Assembly: GCF_000720635.1 (NCBI RefSeq)
Contig: NZ_JOCF01000038.1
Span: 1 to 64,000, forward strand
Direction of reading: 5' to 3'
Source of the DNA: Streptomyces sp. NRRL WC-3742
GTDB taxonomy: Bacteria; Actinomycetota; Actinomycetes; Streptomycetales; Streptomycetaceae
DNA: 64,000 bases
The position numbers and the translations under genes were made by a program. The notes beneath the pieces were generated by a model, which saw nothing but the letters and a program-made list of their open reading frames with translations, was not told the origin of the DNA and ran no database searches. Below, piece after piece: positions 31,426 to 41,572 of the stretch; the stretch's first letter is position 1, and each line of letters opens with the position of its first letter.

Positions 31426-33408
31426 ATGAAGAAGTACGTCCGGCTGCTGCTCGTCCTGGCCGCGATCGGCCTCTTCCTCTACGGCCTCACCCCGGCCCGC
31501 GCCGAGGCGGCCACGACCGGCACCCCCGCCCCGTCCCCCTCCGAGGTCAAGCGGCTGCTCGACGAGACCGTCCCGAAGCTGCTGGCCGAGCACCATGTCC
31601 CCGGCGCCACGGTGACGGTGGTCGGCGGGGGCCGGGAGCTGTACTCCGCGGGCTACGGCGTCTCGGACGTGCCGGCCGGCAGGCCGGTGGACCCGGCGAG
31701 GACGGCCTTCTTCATGGGCTCCGACGCCAAGCTGTTCACCGCGATCGCCGTCCTCCAGCAGGTCCACGCCGGAAAGCTGGACCTGAACACCGACGTCAAC
31801 CGCTACCTGACCGCCTTCAGGATCAGGGACACCTACCCGGGCCACCCCGTCACCGTCGAGAACCTCCTCACCCACACCGGCGGCTTCGACGACACCTTCA
31901 TGGGCCTGGCCCAGGCCCGCCCCGAGCAGGTCGGCGCCCTCGGCGCCACCCTCGCCGCCCACCAGCCGGAGCGGGTGCGCGCCCCGGGCACCGCCGCCGC
32001 GTACGACAACTACGGCGTCGCGCTGGCCGGTTACCTGGTCGAGGTGGTCTCCGGCCAGCCGTACGACCAGTACCTGAGCGAGCACGTGCTGCGCCCGCTC
32101 GGCATGGACCGCACCAGCTTCGCCCAGCCCCACCCCGCCCCGATCGACGCCGAACTCGCCCACGGCTACCGCCCCGAGGGCTCCGGCCAGACCGAGACCG
32201 AGGGCCTCTACGGCCCGCTGACCCCCACCGGCGCCGCCGCCGTCACCACCGCCTCCGACATGTCCAGGCTGCTGCTCGCCCTGCTCCAGGGCGGCTCCGT
32301 CGACGGCCGGCAGATCCTCGACCCGGCCACCACCGCCCGGCTGCTCGACCGCCACTACGGCCCCGACCCCCGCCTGCCCGGCATGGCGTACCTGCTGGAG
32401 CAGCGCGACCGCAACGGCCTGCGCCTCCTGGTCAAGGACGGCGACGTGCCCGGCTTCCACACCAACGTGGCGCTGCTGCCCGGACAGGGCGTCGGCCTCT
32501 ACGTGAGCGTCAACGGCGACGGCGAGGACTCCACCGGCGGCTGGACCACCCAGCAGGTCCTCAACGCCTTCCTCGACCGCTTCTACCCGGCTCCGCCCGC
32601 CCCGGCCGCGCCGGCCCTCACCTCCGGCCTGGACGCCTACACCGGCGACTACCGCTCCACCCGGACCAGCCAGTCCACGCTGACCAGGGCCTCCGCCCTG
32701 ATGGGCTCCCTGCACGTCACCGCCGATGGCGGCCGGCTGACGGTCTCCGGCCCGCTCTCCCGCGACCCGCAGGTCACCGAGACGCACTGGCAGCAGATCG
32801 AGCCGGGCCTGTTCCAGGAGGTCGGCGGCGGCTCCCGGATCGCCTTCCGGAGGGACGCGGGCGGCAAGGTGGTCTCCCTGCTCAGCGACGCCGACCCGAC
32901 CGTCGCCTACGAGCTGCTCGCCTGGTACCAGGCCCCGGGCCTGCACCAGGTCGTGATGGTCGTCAGCCTGGCCGTCCTCGTGCTGAGCCTGATCGGCTGG
33001 GCGGTGGCCGCGGCCGTGCGACTGCTGCGCCGCCGGGGCCGGACCACTGGGGACACCGCCCGGCCCGCCGCCCCGACCGCCGTGCGGCTGCTCGGCTGGG
33101 TGACCGCCCTGCTGCTGACCGCCGCCACCTGCGGATTCGCGATGCTGACGGCCGATCCCAACGCGCTCAACCAGACGCTGTTCCTGGGCGATTCGCCGCT
33201 GCTGACCGTCGTGCCGGTGCTGATCCTCACCGCCCTGGCCCTGGCCGTCCCGATGACGGTCTGCACGGTGCTGGCCTGGGTCAAGGGCTGGTGGGGCGTG
33301 CTCGGCCGGGTGCACTACACCGGGGTGACGCTGTCGGCGCTGTTCTTCCTGCTGCTGGCCGGGGCGTACGACCTGGCCAACACCGGGGCGCTGGACCTGA
33401 TCGGCTGA
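31426..33408 (+). CDS. Serine hydrolase (beta-lactamase/class C fold) with membrane C-terminus
   Basis: A 660-residue exported protein. A signal-anchor covers residues 5-26 (LLLVLAAIGLFLYGL). The penicillin-binding-protein-like domain has the S99-x-x-K102 motif (FFMGSDAKLF), a Tyr-x-Asn-like motif in AAYDNYGVALAG and a late KDGDVPGFHT segment. A beta-rich part follows, and the last 150 residues have four transmembrane helices. It may act on peptidoglycan or D-amino-acid peptides, or be an esterase. It is divergent from the two-component system and is its most likely target. Confidence 0.85.
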   Translation: MKKYVRLLLVLAAIGLFLYGLTPARAEAATTGTPAPSPSEVKRLLDETVPKLLAEHHVPGATVTVVGGGRELYSAGYGVSDVPAGRPVDPARTAFFMGSDAKLFTAIAVLQQVHAGKLDLNTDVNRYLTAFRIRDTYPGHPVTVENLLTHTGGFDDTFMGLAQARPEQVGALGATLAAHQPERVRAPGTAAAYDNYGVALAGYLVEVVSGQPYDQYLSEHVLRPLGMDRTSFAQPHPAPIDAELAHGYRPEGSGQTETEGLYGPLTPTGAAAVTTASDMSRLLLALLQGGSVDGRQILDPATTARLLDRHYGPDPRLPGMAYLLEQRDRNGLRLLVKDGDVPGFHTNVALLPGQGVGLYVSVNGDGEDSTGGWTTQQVLNAFLDRFYPAPPAPAAPALTSGLDAYTGDYRSTRTSQSTLTRASALMGSLHVTADGGRLTVSGPLSRDPQVTETHWQQIEPGLFQEVGGGSRIAFRRDAGGKVVSLLSDADPTVAYELLAWYQAPGLHQVVMVVSLAVLVLSLIGWAVAAAVRLLRRRGRTTGDTARPAAPTAVRLLGWVTALLLTAATCGFAMLTADPNALNQTLFLGDSPLLTVVPVLILTALALAVPMTVCTVLAWVKGWWGVLGRVHYTGVTLSALFFLLLAGAYDLANTGALDLIG

Positions 33409-33443
33409 GGGGGCCGGTCAGCGAGGGGGAGAAGGGGAGGGGA

Positions 33444-33485
33444 CGGCTGCGGGGCCCGGGGACACGATCCCGGGCCCCGCAGCCG
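33444..33485. terminator. 17-base-stem terminator after the serine hydrolase
   Basis: CGGCTGCGGGGCCCGGG (33444-33460) pairs fully with 33469-33485 around an 8-base loop GACACGAT. It separates the plus-strand hydrolase from the convergent DUF397 gene and could stop transcription from both sides. Confidence 0.85.
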
Positions 33486-33518
33486 TTCGCGCAGTGATCC
33501 CCTCCGGCCGCCGCGGCT

Positions 33519-33719
33519 TCACGGCTGGCCGAAGTCCCCGTAGCGGTCGAACTCGCCGGCCTTCACCCCGCGGACGAAGGCGGCCCACTTGCGCGGCGTC
33601 GTCCGCACCACGACCTCGGGCCAGTCCGACTCGCGGATCTCCACCACCCCGCCCATCGCCCTGACTTCGACGCATTCGCCCTGCTCGCCGCTGGTCGACG
33701 CCTTTCTCCACGTGCTCAT
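33519..33719 (-). CDS. DUF397 family protein
   Basis: A 66-residue protein with the DUF397 pattern WRKASTSGEQGECVEVR and VVVRTTPRKWAAFVRGVKAGEFD. DUF397 proteins are streptomycete-specific partners of Scr1-type XRE regulators and are thought to antagonise them. ATG overlaps the regulator stop (ATGA), so the two are made together. Confidence 0.92.
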   Translation of the reverse strand: MSTWRKASTSGEQGECVEVRAMGGVVEIRESDWPEVVVRTTPRKWAAFVRGVKAGEFDRYGDFGQP

Positions 33720-34567
33720 GAGAAGTCTTTCGCTAAGGCCCGGATGAAGTCCCGGGACTCCTCCGCGCCGATCGCGATCGCTGTGGCCTCCTCCTTGATC
33801 CGGCGGTAGGTGGCCAGTTCGGCCTCGGCGTGGACGAACTTCGGCCCGTTGGAGAGGTCGATCTGGACGGTGTCGAGCTCCGGCACCGGCCCTCGGGCGA
33901 GGTAGAGACTGCTCTCGTTGGAACCCCGGTAGTTGGGGACGCTGAACGGGATCACCCGGATGTCCAGCCCCGGCTGCTCCGACTTCTCCAGCAGCGCGAT
34001 CAGCTGCTCCCGCTGCACCTCCGGCCCGCCGAACTGCATGCGCAGCGAGGACTCGTGGAGGATCGCGCAGTACGGCTTCGGGTGGTCGACGAAGATCCGC
34101 TGGCGCCGGAGCCGGAACTCCGCCCGCACCGGCGCGTCCTGCCGCATCTGCGGGGGCAGGCGCTCGAACACCGCCGCGGCGTAGGCCGGGGTCTGCAACA
34201 GGCCGGGGATGAAGGTGGTGTTGAGGATGGACAGCGACTCGGCGTGGTGCTCCATCTCCGCGATGTCGACGATGGCGCTCGGCATCCGGCCGCGGAAGCC
34301 GTCCCACCAGTACTTGCGCCGGTCCTGCGTCATGGCGAGCAGGGCGTCGAGGTACGGCCCGTCCGGGCAGTCGCAGGTACGGGCCCAGATGCGCAGCCGC
34401 TCGGCGCTGATGCCGGACTTGCCGTTCTCCATCTGGGAGATCTTGGGCAGGTCGGTTCCGAGCGTGGCGGCCAGGTTCTTGGGCGTCACGCCCACGCGGT
34501 CGCGCATCTTGCGCAGTTCGATCCCGAGGCGCTGCTGGCGCACGGTGGGCGACAAGCGGGGTGGCAT
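33716..34567 (-). CDS. XRE-family regulator with DUF5753 (Scr1-type)
   Basis: A 283-residue protein. The helix-turn-helix covers about residues 15-70 (ELRKMRDRVGVTPKNLAATL, ISQMENGKSGI). DUF5753 fills the rest (RKYWWDGFRGRMPS, SLSILNTTFIPGLLQTPAYA, LHESSLRMQFGGPEVQREQL, VIPFSVPNYRGSNES). These regulators are abundant in streptomycetes and often influence development and antibiotic genes. The 217 bases upstream hold no obvious gene; they include its promoter. Confidence 0.93.
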   Translation of the reverse strand: MPPRLSPTVRQQRLGIELRKMRDRVGVTPKNLAATLGTDLPKISQMENGKSGISAERLRIWARTCDCPDGPYLDALLAMTQDRRKYWWDGFRGRMPSAIVDIAEMEHHAESLSILNTTFIPGLLQTPAYAAAVFERLPPQMRQDAPVRAEFRLRRQRIFVDHPKPYCAILHESSLRMQFGGPEVQREQLIALLEKSEQPGLDIRVIPFSVPNYRGSNESSLYLARGPVPELDTVQIDLSNGPKFVHAEAELATYRRIKEEATAIAIGAEESRDFIRALAKDFS

Positions 34568-34784
34568 TGTCTCTACTCTCCGGATCGCGGGCTTCGGTCG
34601 ATGCTTCCGGTGAAGTGTGCCGCGCGTAACCGGACGTAGCTACTGAAATGGGGGATACCCCACGATGGAGTGAACGTCCACGGCCTCGGTAGCAAGTCTT
34701 GCACCTCGACTCTAGGGTCTTCCGTGTCACTCGCTGACTTGTTGTCGGCTGAACAGTCCACAATCCAGCCGTAGAACACACCGG

Positions 34785-35033
34785 TTGCATGGCCCAGTGC
34801 GCCCGACATCAACGACCGGAGACGCCCGTGCCCCTTTCTCCCACTCCCCGCCCCCACCTGGGCAGTCGATCACCCTGGTGAATGCCCTCCTGGTCGGCGG
34901 ACTGTCCGCCCTGCTGCTCGCCGTGCTTTTCGTCGGCTGGCTGGTCTGGTTGGTGAACTGCCAGCCGCGCGAACGCCGTTCCCCCAATTCCGAGTTCCCC
35001 GTCCGTCATTCCCGGCCCGCCGAGCGCAAATGA
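34785..35033 (+). CDS. Possible small single-pass membrane protein
   Basis: An 82-residue reading frame with one strong hydrophobic helix, TLVNALLVGGLSALLLAVLF, and a basic tail with PRERRSPNSEF. The real start may be a later GTG at 34878, which would give about 51 residues. No good ribosome binding site is seen for either, and third-position bias is weak, so this may not be a gene. The same stretch read on the minus strand gives no better candidate. Confidence 0.3.
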   Translation: MHGPVRPTSTTGDARAPFSHSPPPPGQSITLVNALLVGGLSALLLAVLFVGWLVWLVNCQPRERRSPNSEFPVRHSRPAERK

Positions 35034-35110
35034 CCCCACGCCCCGCTCGGGGCATTTCGCGTTTGCGGAAGAGGAGGGCCGTCCGGTCCCCCCTTCCGTG
35101 CGGCCCGGTC

Positions 35111-35713
35111 TCAGCCGCGCGAAAGGCGTTCGGTGAGACGGGACTTGGCCTCGGGCCACTCGTCGGCGAGCATCGCGAAGTAGGCGGTGTCGCGCCAGGT
35201 GCCGGTGGGGCGCAGACGGTTGCGGCGCTGGACTCCCTCGAACTCGGCGCCGAGGCGCTGGATGGCGTTGCGGGAGCGTTCGTTGAGGGCGTCGGTCTTC
35301 CAGTAGACCCGGCCCATGCCCAGTTCCTCGAAGGCGTGGGTGAGCAGCAGCAGCTTGGCCTCGGTGTTGACCGCCGTGCGCCAGACCGAGCGGGCGTACA
35401 GGGTGGCGCCGATCTCCAGGTACTCGTCCTGCGCGCTGAAGTCGTGGTAGCCGGTCATGCCGACGGCCCGGCCGCTCGCGAGGTCGACGGCGGTGAAGTG
35501 GACCGACGTGCCCGTGGCCGCCTCCGCGATCCTCGTGTCGAGGATCCGGCCCAGCTCCTCCTCCGAGGCGGGCGGGAGGTCCATGGTCCAGCGCCAGACC
35601 TCGGGGTCGGAGCCGACGGTGGCCCAGAGGTCGGCGAGGTGGCGGCGCTCCAGCGGCTCCAGGCGGATGTGGCGGCCGGTGAGGGTGACGGGGGCGGGAA
35701 GCTTCGCGGTCAT
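35111..35713 (-). CDS. GNAT-family N-acetyltransferase (RimL-like)
   Basis: A 200-residue acetyltransferase similar to ribosomal-protein acetyltransferase-like enzymes: TLTGRHIRLEPLERRHLADL at the start, a central DEYLEIGATLYARSVWRTAVN with the CoA-binding turn, and ALNERSRNAIQRLGAEFEGVQRR. ATG 35713 is chosen as the homology start. A large inverted repeat sits about 20 bases upstream of the start and overlaps the probable promoter, so expression is probably repressor-controlled. Confidence 0.85.
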   Translation of the reverse strand: MTAKLPAPVTLTGRHIRLEPLERRHLADLWATVGSDPEVWRWTMDLPPASEEELGRILDTRIAEAATGTSVHFTAVDLASGRAVGMTGYHDFSAQDEYLEIGATLYARSVWRTAVNTEAKLLLLTHAFEELGMGRVYWKTDALNERSRNAIQRLGAEFEGVQRRNRLRPTGTWRDTAYFAMLADEWPEAKSRLTERLSRG

Positions 35714-35732
35714 GGTGCGAACATAAACGCGT

Positions 35733-35770
35733 TTTGCACTAGAGGCAAGAGGTCTCTGCCTTAGTGCAAA
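35733..35770. promoter_or_regulatory. Extended inverted repeat in the GNAT promoter
   Basis: TTTGCACTAGAGGCA (35733-35747) is mirrored by TGCCTTAGTGCAAA (35757-35770), with one extra base in the first arm and a 9-base centre. It is located 20-57 bases upstream of the GNAT start on the minus strand. The size and A/T-rich arms fit a dimeric or tetrameric repressor operator; no regulator gene adjoins it. Confidence 0.55.
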
Positions 35771-35790
35771 GATCGGAAGGTGGGCAGAAC

Positions 35791-35823
35791 GAAGGCCCGG
35801 CGGGAGGTTCCCGCCGGGCCTTC
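35791..35823 (-). terminator. Terminator of purA
   Basis: GAAGGCCCGGCGGG (35791-35804) pairs with CCCGCCGGGCCTTC (35810-35823) around a 5-base loop. It lies 28 bases beyond the purA stop codon on the minus strand. Confidence 0.88.
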
Positions 35824-35851
35824 GTCTCAACTACTCGATTCAACTACTCGA

Positions 35852-37240
<1,389 letters not shown>

Positions 37241-37261
37241 TTACCTGAGGAAGGACCGGTC

Positions 37262-38095
37262 GTGTCGTCCCAGTCCACGCCCGTGAACGGCGGCCCCGAG
37301 CCGATCCTGCTGCTCCTCGACCCGGTGGCCCGGCAGGTGGACGGTGAGTCGGTGCGGATCGCGAAGGACGTGCTCTGCGGAGGCGCGGACGTCAAGGTGG
37401 CCCATCCGGAGACCCCGTCCGAACTCGACCGGCTGCTTTCGCACCGGGGTCGGAGACGACCGGTGGTGATCGGTTCCGACCTCGCGCTCCAGCGGGTGCT
37501 GCAAGCCCTGTACCGCCAGCGTGAGCTGGGCGCCGATCCGGTGGGCATGGTTCCGGTCGGCCGCGCCGAGGAGGTGGCGGCGGCCCGCGCGCTGGGCGTG
37601 CCGGTGGAGCCGGTGCGGGCCGCGCGGGCGGTGCTGTCCGGCATGGCGCGCAGGCTGGACCTGCTGGTGGACGACGGCGGCGGAGTGGCCCTGGGTGGGG
37701 TGCGGATCATCGGGGGCGGCGCCCGGCGTCCGGTGGGCCGAACAGGTGGCTGGCGTTCGCTATGGGCGAAATTGGCTGCGGCCGAGCAGGCGAACGCACT
37801 CACCACCGAAGCCGTGGTGGACCACAGCCCCCGCGTCCGGGTCGAGGCGGACGGGCGGCTGCTGGCCGACGTCCACCGCCCGGTCCGACTGGTCGAGCTC
37901 ACCCTGCCGGCGGACGGTGTCCTGGAGGTGGTGGTCCGCGCCCCCGGTGCGGAGGTGCGCGCCAGGGCGGCCAGTGTCTCGGTGGTCGGCCGGGGCTTCG
38001 GCTACGAGGCGGACGGCCACCCCGTCGGCCCGGTCCGCGCCCGGACGTGGACGGCCCACCCCGGAGCCTGGGACCTGCTGCTCCCCGCCGCCTGA
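37262..38095 (+). CDS. Diacylglycerol kinase-like protein
   Basis: A 277-residue protein resembling the diacylglycerol/lipid kinase catalytic fold (DAGK) in degenerate form: ILLLLDPVARQVDGESVRI at the start, RRRPVVIGSDLALQRVLQALY in place of the GGDGT loop, and a beta-rich second half (LTLPADGVLEVVVRAPG). Since the GGDGT motif is replaced by GSDLAL, catalytic activity is doubtful. GGAAGGACCGGTC precedes the GTG start. It sits between purA and purF on the plus strand; no direct link to purine synthesis is evident. Confidence 0.6.
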   Translation: MSSQSTPVNGGPEPILLLLDPVARQVDGESVRIAKDVLCGGADVKVAHPETPSELDRLLSHRGRRRPVVIGSDLALQRVLQALYRQRELGADPVGMVPVGRAEEVAAARALGVPVEPVRAARAVLSGMARRLDLLVDDGGGVALGGVRIIGGGARRPVGRTGGWRSLWAKLAAAEQANALTTEAVVDHSPRVRVEADGRLLADVHRPVRLVELTLPADGVLEVVVRAPGAEVRARAASVSVVGRGFGYEADGHPVGPVRARTWTAHPGAWDLLLPAA

Positions 38096-38418
38096 AGGGG
38101 CACCCTGAACGGCCGTCCGATCGGTCCCCTTTTCGGCCCCCTGATCGCCCCCGCGCTCCGGCGGGCCCCCGTATGACGCCGAGGTGAACCCCGGGTGAGC
38201 AGGCTCACTTTCGCGCCCGCCCCGCCGGCCCCCGTCGCGCGTCCCCGAATCCCCAACGGGCGCGAACCACAAGGCCAACCGCCCTCCGCCGGAATTCCCC
38301 CCACCCGAATTCCCCGCCCCGTAAGGGGTTTTGTCTACGCGCGTCGCCAGTCCCCGGCCCGCTGATCAGGGCATCCCGCGTTCCGGAAGCCCTGGTCAAC
38401 TGCCCTAGACTCGAAGGC
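38096..38418 (+). other. Gene-free region upstream of purF
   Basis: About 320 bases without a supportable gene. It has a small hairpin, CCCC-GTAA-GGGG followed by TTTT (38317-38332), which could end the upstream transcript or act in the purF leader. Stretches of C and G runs are frequent; no clear promoter consensus was found. Short open frames here look like shadows. Confidence 0.5.
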
Positions 38419-40002
38419 GTGCCACGTGGTGACGGAAGACTCAACCACGATCTTCTTCCCGGCGAGAAAGGCCCCCAGGACGCTTGCGGCGTCTTCGGTG
38501 TCTGGGCTCCCGGCGAGGAGGTCGCCAAGCTCACGTTCTTCGGCCTTTACGCCCTGCAGCACCGCGGTCAGGAATCCGCGGGCATCGCAGTGAGCAACGG
38601 CTCCCAGATTCTCGTCTTCAAGGACATGGGGCTCGTCTCCCAGGTCTTCGACGAGGCTTCCCTGGGGTCGTTGCACGGGCATATCGCCGTCGGACACGCC
38701 CGCTACTCGACCACCGGGTCCTCGGTCTGGGAGAACGCCCAGCCGACCTTCCGCGCGACCGTTCACGGTTCGCTGGCCCTCGGGCACAACGGAAACCTGG
38801 TGAACACCGCCGAACTGGCGGCCATGGTCGCCGACCTGCCCGGTGAGGAGCACATCTCGCGCTCCGGCCGGACGGCCGCGACCAACGACACCGACCTGGT
38901 GACCGCCCTCCTGGCCGGCCACCCGGACCTCTCCATCGAGGAGACGGCCAAGGTCGTCCTGCCCAAGGTCAAGGGCGCCTTCTCGCTCGTCTTCATGGAC
39001 GAGCACACGCTCTACGCCGCCCGCGACCCGCAGGGCATCCGCCCGCTGGTCCTCGGCCGGCTGGAGCGCGGCTGGGTGGTCGCCTCCGAGACGGCGGCGC
39101 TGGACATCTGCGGCGCCTCCTTCATCCGCGAGGTCGAGCCCGGCGAGCTCATCGCCATCGACGAGAACGGCATGCGCAGCAGCCGCTTCGCCGAGGCCAA
39201 GCCCAAGGGCTGCGTCTTCGAGTACGTCTACCTGGCCCGCCCCGACACCTCCATCGCCGGCCGCAACGTGCACCTCTCCCGCGTGGAGATGGGCCGCCGC
39301 CTGGCGAAGGAGGCCCCCGTCGAGGCCGACCTGGTGATAGCGACGCCCGAGTCCGGCACCCCCGCCGCGATCGGGTACGCCGAGGCCAGCGGCATCCCGT
39401 ACGGCTCCGGCCTGGTGAAGAACGCCTACGTGGGCCGCACCTTCATCCAGCCCAGCCAGACCATCCGCCAGCTCGGCATCCGCCTCAAGCTCAACCCGCT
39501 GCGCGAGGTCATCGCCGGCAAGCGCCTGGTGGTCGTCGACGACTCGATCGTCCGCGGCAACACCCAGCGCGCGCTGGTGAAGATGCTGCGCGAGGCGGGC
39601 GCCGCCGAGGTGCACATCCGCATCTCCTCGCCGCCGGTGAAGTGGCCCTGCTTCTTCGGCATCGACTTCGCCACCCGCGCGGAGCTGATCGCCAACGGCA
39701 TGACCATCGAGGAGATCGGCCGCACCCTCGGCGCGGACTCGCTCTCCTACATCTCGATCGACGGCATGATCGAGGCCACCAAGCAACCCAAGGACAAGCT
39801 CTGCCGGGCCTGCTTCGACGGCGAGTACCCGATGGAGCTGCCGGACCCGGCGCTGCTCGGCAAGCTCCTGCTGGAGGCCGAGATCAAGGGCGGCCAGCAG
39901 CAGCCCGCCGTCCGCGGCAAGCCGACCAGCGGCAGCGACCTGGACGGCGTCCAGTCGCTGTTCGGCGGGGCGGGCGCGGCCGACGCGCTGCGCCGCCCGT
40001 AA
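38419..40002 (+). CDS. purF: Amidophosphoribosyltransferase
   Basis: A 527-residue enzyme that makes 5-phosphoribosylamine from PRPP and glutamine, the first step of purine synthesis. The N-terminal nucleophile is Cys23 (DACGVFGVW), exposed after removal of a 22-residue propeptide, as in the B. subtilis-type enzyme. The glutaminase domain includes LQHRGQESAGIA, and the PRPP loop is VVVDDSIVRGNTQ. Cys residues in CRACFDGEYP fit an Fe-S or related cluster type. The GTG start is usual for the genus. purM follows after 84 bases. Confidence 0.97.
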   Translation: MPRGDGRLNHDLLPGEKGPQDACGVFGVWAPGEEVAKLTFFGLYALQHRGQESAGIAVSNGSQILVFKDMGLVSQVFDEASLGSLHGHIAVGHARYSTTGSSVWENAQPTFRATVHGSLALGHNGNLVNTAELAAMVADLPGEEHISRSGRTAATNDTDLVTALLAGHPDLSIEETAKVVLPKVKGAFSLVFMDEHTLYAARDPQGIRPLVLGRLERGWVVASETAALDICGASFIREVEPGELIAIDENGMRSSRFAEAKPKGCVFEYVYLARPDTSIAGRNVHLSRVEMGRRLAKEAPVEADLVIATPESGTPAAIGYAEASGIPYGSGLVKNAYVGRTFIQPSQTIRQLGIRLKLNPLREVIAGKRLVVVDDSIVRGNTQRALVKMLREAGAAEVHIRISSPPVKWPCFFGIDFATRAELIANGMTIEEIGRTLGADSLSYISIDGMIEATKQPKDKLCRACFDGEYPMELPDPALLGKLLLEAEIKGGQQQPAVRGKPTSGSDLDGVQSLFGGAGAADALRRP

Positions 40003-40010
40003 GAACGCAC

Positions 40011-40039
40011 GGTGGGGTCCCGCGAACCGGGGCCCCACC
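40011..40039 (+). terminator. Hairpin between purF and purM
   Basis: GGTGGGGTCCC (40011-40021) pairs with GGGGCCCCACC (40029-40039) with a 7-base loop, directly after the purF stop, followed by GCTGTTT. It could reduce read-through from purF into purM. Confidence 0.65.
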
Positions 40040-40086
40040 GCTGTTTCGAGAACCACCCCCCACCTGACCCGAAAGGGCCGCACGCA

Positions 40087-41172
40087 GTGACCAGCAACCA
40101 GAACGGCGCCACCTACGCCGCCGCCGGTGTCGACATCGAGGCGGGCGACCGCGCCGTCGAGCTCATGAAGCAGTGGGTGAAGAAGGCCAACCGCCCCGAG
40201 GTGGTCGGCGGTCTCGGCGGCTTCGCCGGCCTCTTCGACGTCTCCGCCTTCAAGGACTACGAGCGTCCGCTGCTGGCCTCGGCCACCGACGGCGTGGGGA
40301 CGAAGGTCGCCATCGCCGCGGCCATGGACAAGCACGACACCATCGGCCACGACCTGGTCGGCATGGTTGTGGACGACATCGTGGTCTGCGGCGCGGAGCC
40401 GCTGTTCATGACCGACTACATCTGTGTCGGCAAGGTCGTCCCGGAGCGCGTCGCCTCGATCGTCAAGGGCATCGCCGAGGGCTGCGCCCTGGCCGGCTGC
40501 GCCCTGGTCGGCGGCGAGACCGCCGAGCACCCGGGCCTGCTCGGGCCGGACGAGTACGACGTCGCGGGCGCCGGCACCGGCGTGGTCGAGGCCGACGCGC
40601 TGCTGGGCGCCGAGCGCGTGCGCGCGGGCGACGTGGTGATCGCCATGGCCGCCTCCGGTCTGCACTCCAACGGCTACTCGCTGGTCCGCCACGTGCTGCT
40701 GAACGAGGCCGGCTGGAAGCTGGACCGCAGGGTCGAGGAGTTCGGCCGCACCCTCGGCGAGGAGCTGCTGGAGCCGACCCGGATCTACTCGCTGGACTGC
40801 CTGGCCCTGATCCGCGCCACCGAGGTGCACGCCTTCTCGCACGTCACCGGCGGCGGCCTGGCGGCCAACCTGGCCCGGGTCATCCCGCAGGGCCTGCACG
40901 CCCGCCTGGACCGCGGCACCTGGACCCCGCTGCCCGTCTTCCGCACCGTCGCCGAGGTCGGCCAGGTGGCCACCCTGGAGATCGAGAAGACGCTGAACAT
41001 GGGCGTCGGCATGGTCGCCGTCGTCCCGCCGCACTCGGTGGACGCGGTGCTGTCGATCCTCGAGGACCGCGGCGTCGAGTCCTGGCTGCTGGGCGACATC
41101 GTCGAGCGCACCGACGAGCACGACGGCGGCGCGGCCCTGTACAACGCCTACGAGGGCTTCGCGACCCGCTGA
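40087..41172 (+). CDS. purM: Phosphoribosylformylglycinamidine cyclo-ligase
   Basis: A 361-residue ATP-dependent cyclase that closes the imidazole ring to give aminoimidazole ribonucleotide. Marks are the N-terminal YAAAGVDIEAGDRAVELM, ASATDGVGTKVAIA, MVVDDIVVCGAEPLFMTDY, and GGETAEHPG. The GTG start is 84 bases after purF, and the hairpin between them may reduce but not stop read-through. Ends with a very strong terminator. Confidence 0.97.
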   Translation: MTSNQNGATYAAAGVDIEAGDRAVELMKQWVKKANRPEVVGGLGGFAGLFDVSAFKDYERPLLASATDGVGTKVAIAAAMDKHDTIGHDLVGMVVDDIVVCGAEPLFMTDYICVGKVVPERVASIVKGIAEGCALAGCALVGGETAEHPGLLGPDEYDVAGAGTGVVEADALLGAERVRAGDVVIAMAASGLHSNGYSLVRHVLLNEAGWKLDRRVEEFGRTLGEELLEPTRIYSLDCLALIRATEVHAFSHVTGGGLAANLARVIPQGLHARLDRGTWTPLPVFRTVAEVGQVATLEIEKTLNMGVGMVAVVPPHSVDAVLSILEDRGVESWLLGDIVERTDEHDGGAALYNAYEGFATR

Positions 41173-41183
41173 CCCGTCCGGTG

Positions 41184-41235
41184 ACGTACGGAGAGGGCCC
41201 CCGCGGCACGCGCCGCGGGGGCCCTCTCCGTACGT
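41184..41235. terminator. 24-base-stem terminator after purM
   Basis: ACGTACGGAGAGGGCCCCCG and the following GCGGC (41184-41207) pair perfectly with 41212-41235 around the 4-base loop ACGC. It separates purM from the convergent DUF3073 gene and should act in both directions. Confidence 0.93.
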
Positions 41236-41314
41236 TCAGGAGCCCGGTCGTGCGGGAACGCCGAAGACCGGCCCGGCGCCCAGGGCGCCCGGACCGGTCC
41301 GGCGAAGCTACGGG

Positions 41315-41572
41315 TTACGAGCGGCTGCGGGCCTGCGAGGGCCCGGTGCCCGGCTCGGTGTCGTCCTCGTCGTCGAGGTCGGCGTAGCGGGCGGCGTACT
41401 CCGCGTACGGGTCGTCGTCCTCCTCCTCCTCGATCGGCTCCGGCTCGATCGAAGCGGTGGACGGCGATACGCCCAGCTCGTTGGACAGACGGTTAGCGTC
41501 GAACCCGCCGCTGTTGTACTTCAGCTCGCGGGCGACCTTCGTCTGCTTGGCCTTGGCCCGGCCGCGCCCCAT
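41315..41572 (-). CDS. DUF3073 family protein
   Basis: An 85-residue conserved actinobacterial protein. The start MGRGRAKAKQTKVARELKY is the DUF3073 signature; the second half is acidic (EEEEDDDPYAEY). It is basic at one end and acidic at the other, with no membrane part. Function unknown. In related genomes it lies in the same purM-vdh interval. Confidence 0.92.
   Translation of the reverse strand: MGRGRAKAKQTKVARELKYNSGGFDANRLSNELGVSPSTASIEPEPIEEEEDDDPYAEYAARYADLDDEDDTEPGTGPSQARSRS

Noticed and set aside
34568..34784. Small genes upstream of the XRE regulator
   Set aside because: Only short frames with poor codon bias and no ribosome binding site; more likely promoter DNA.
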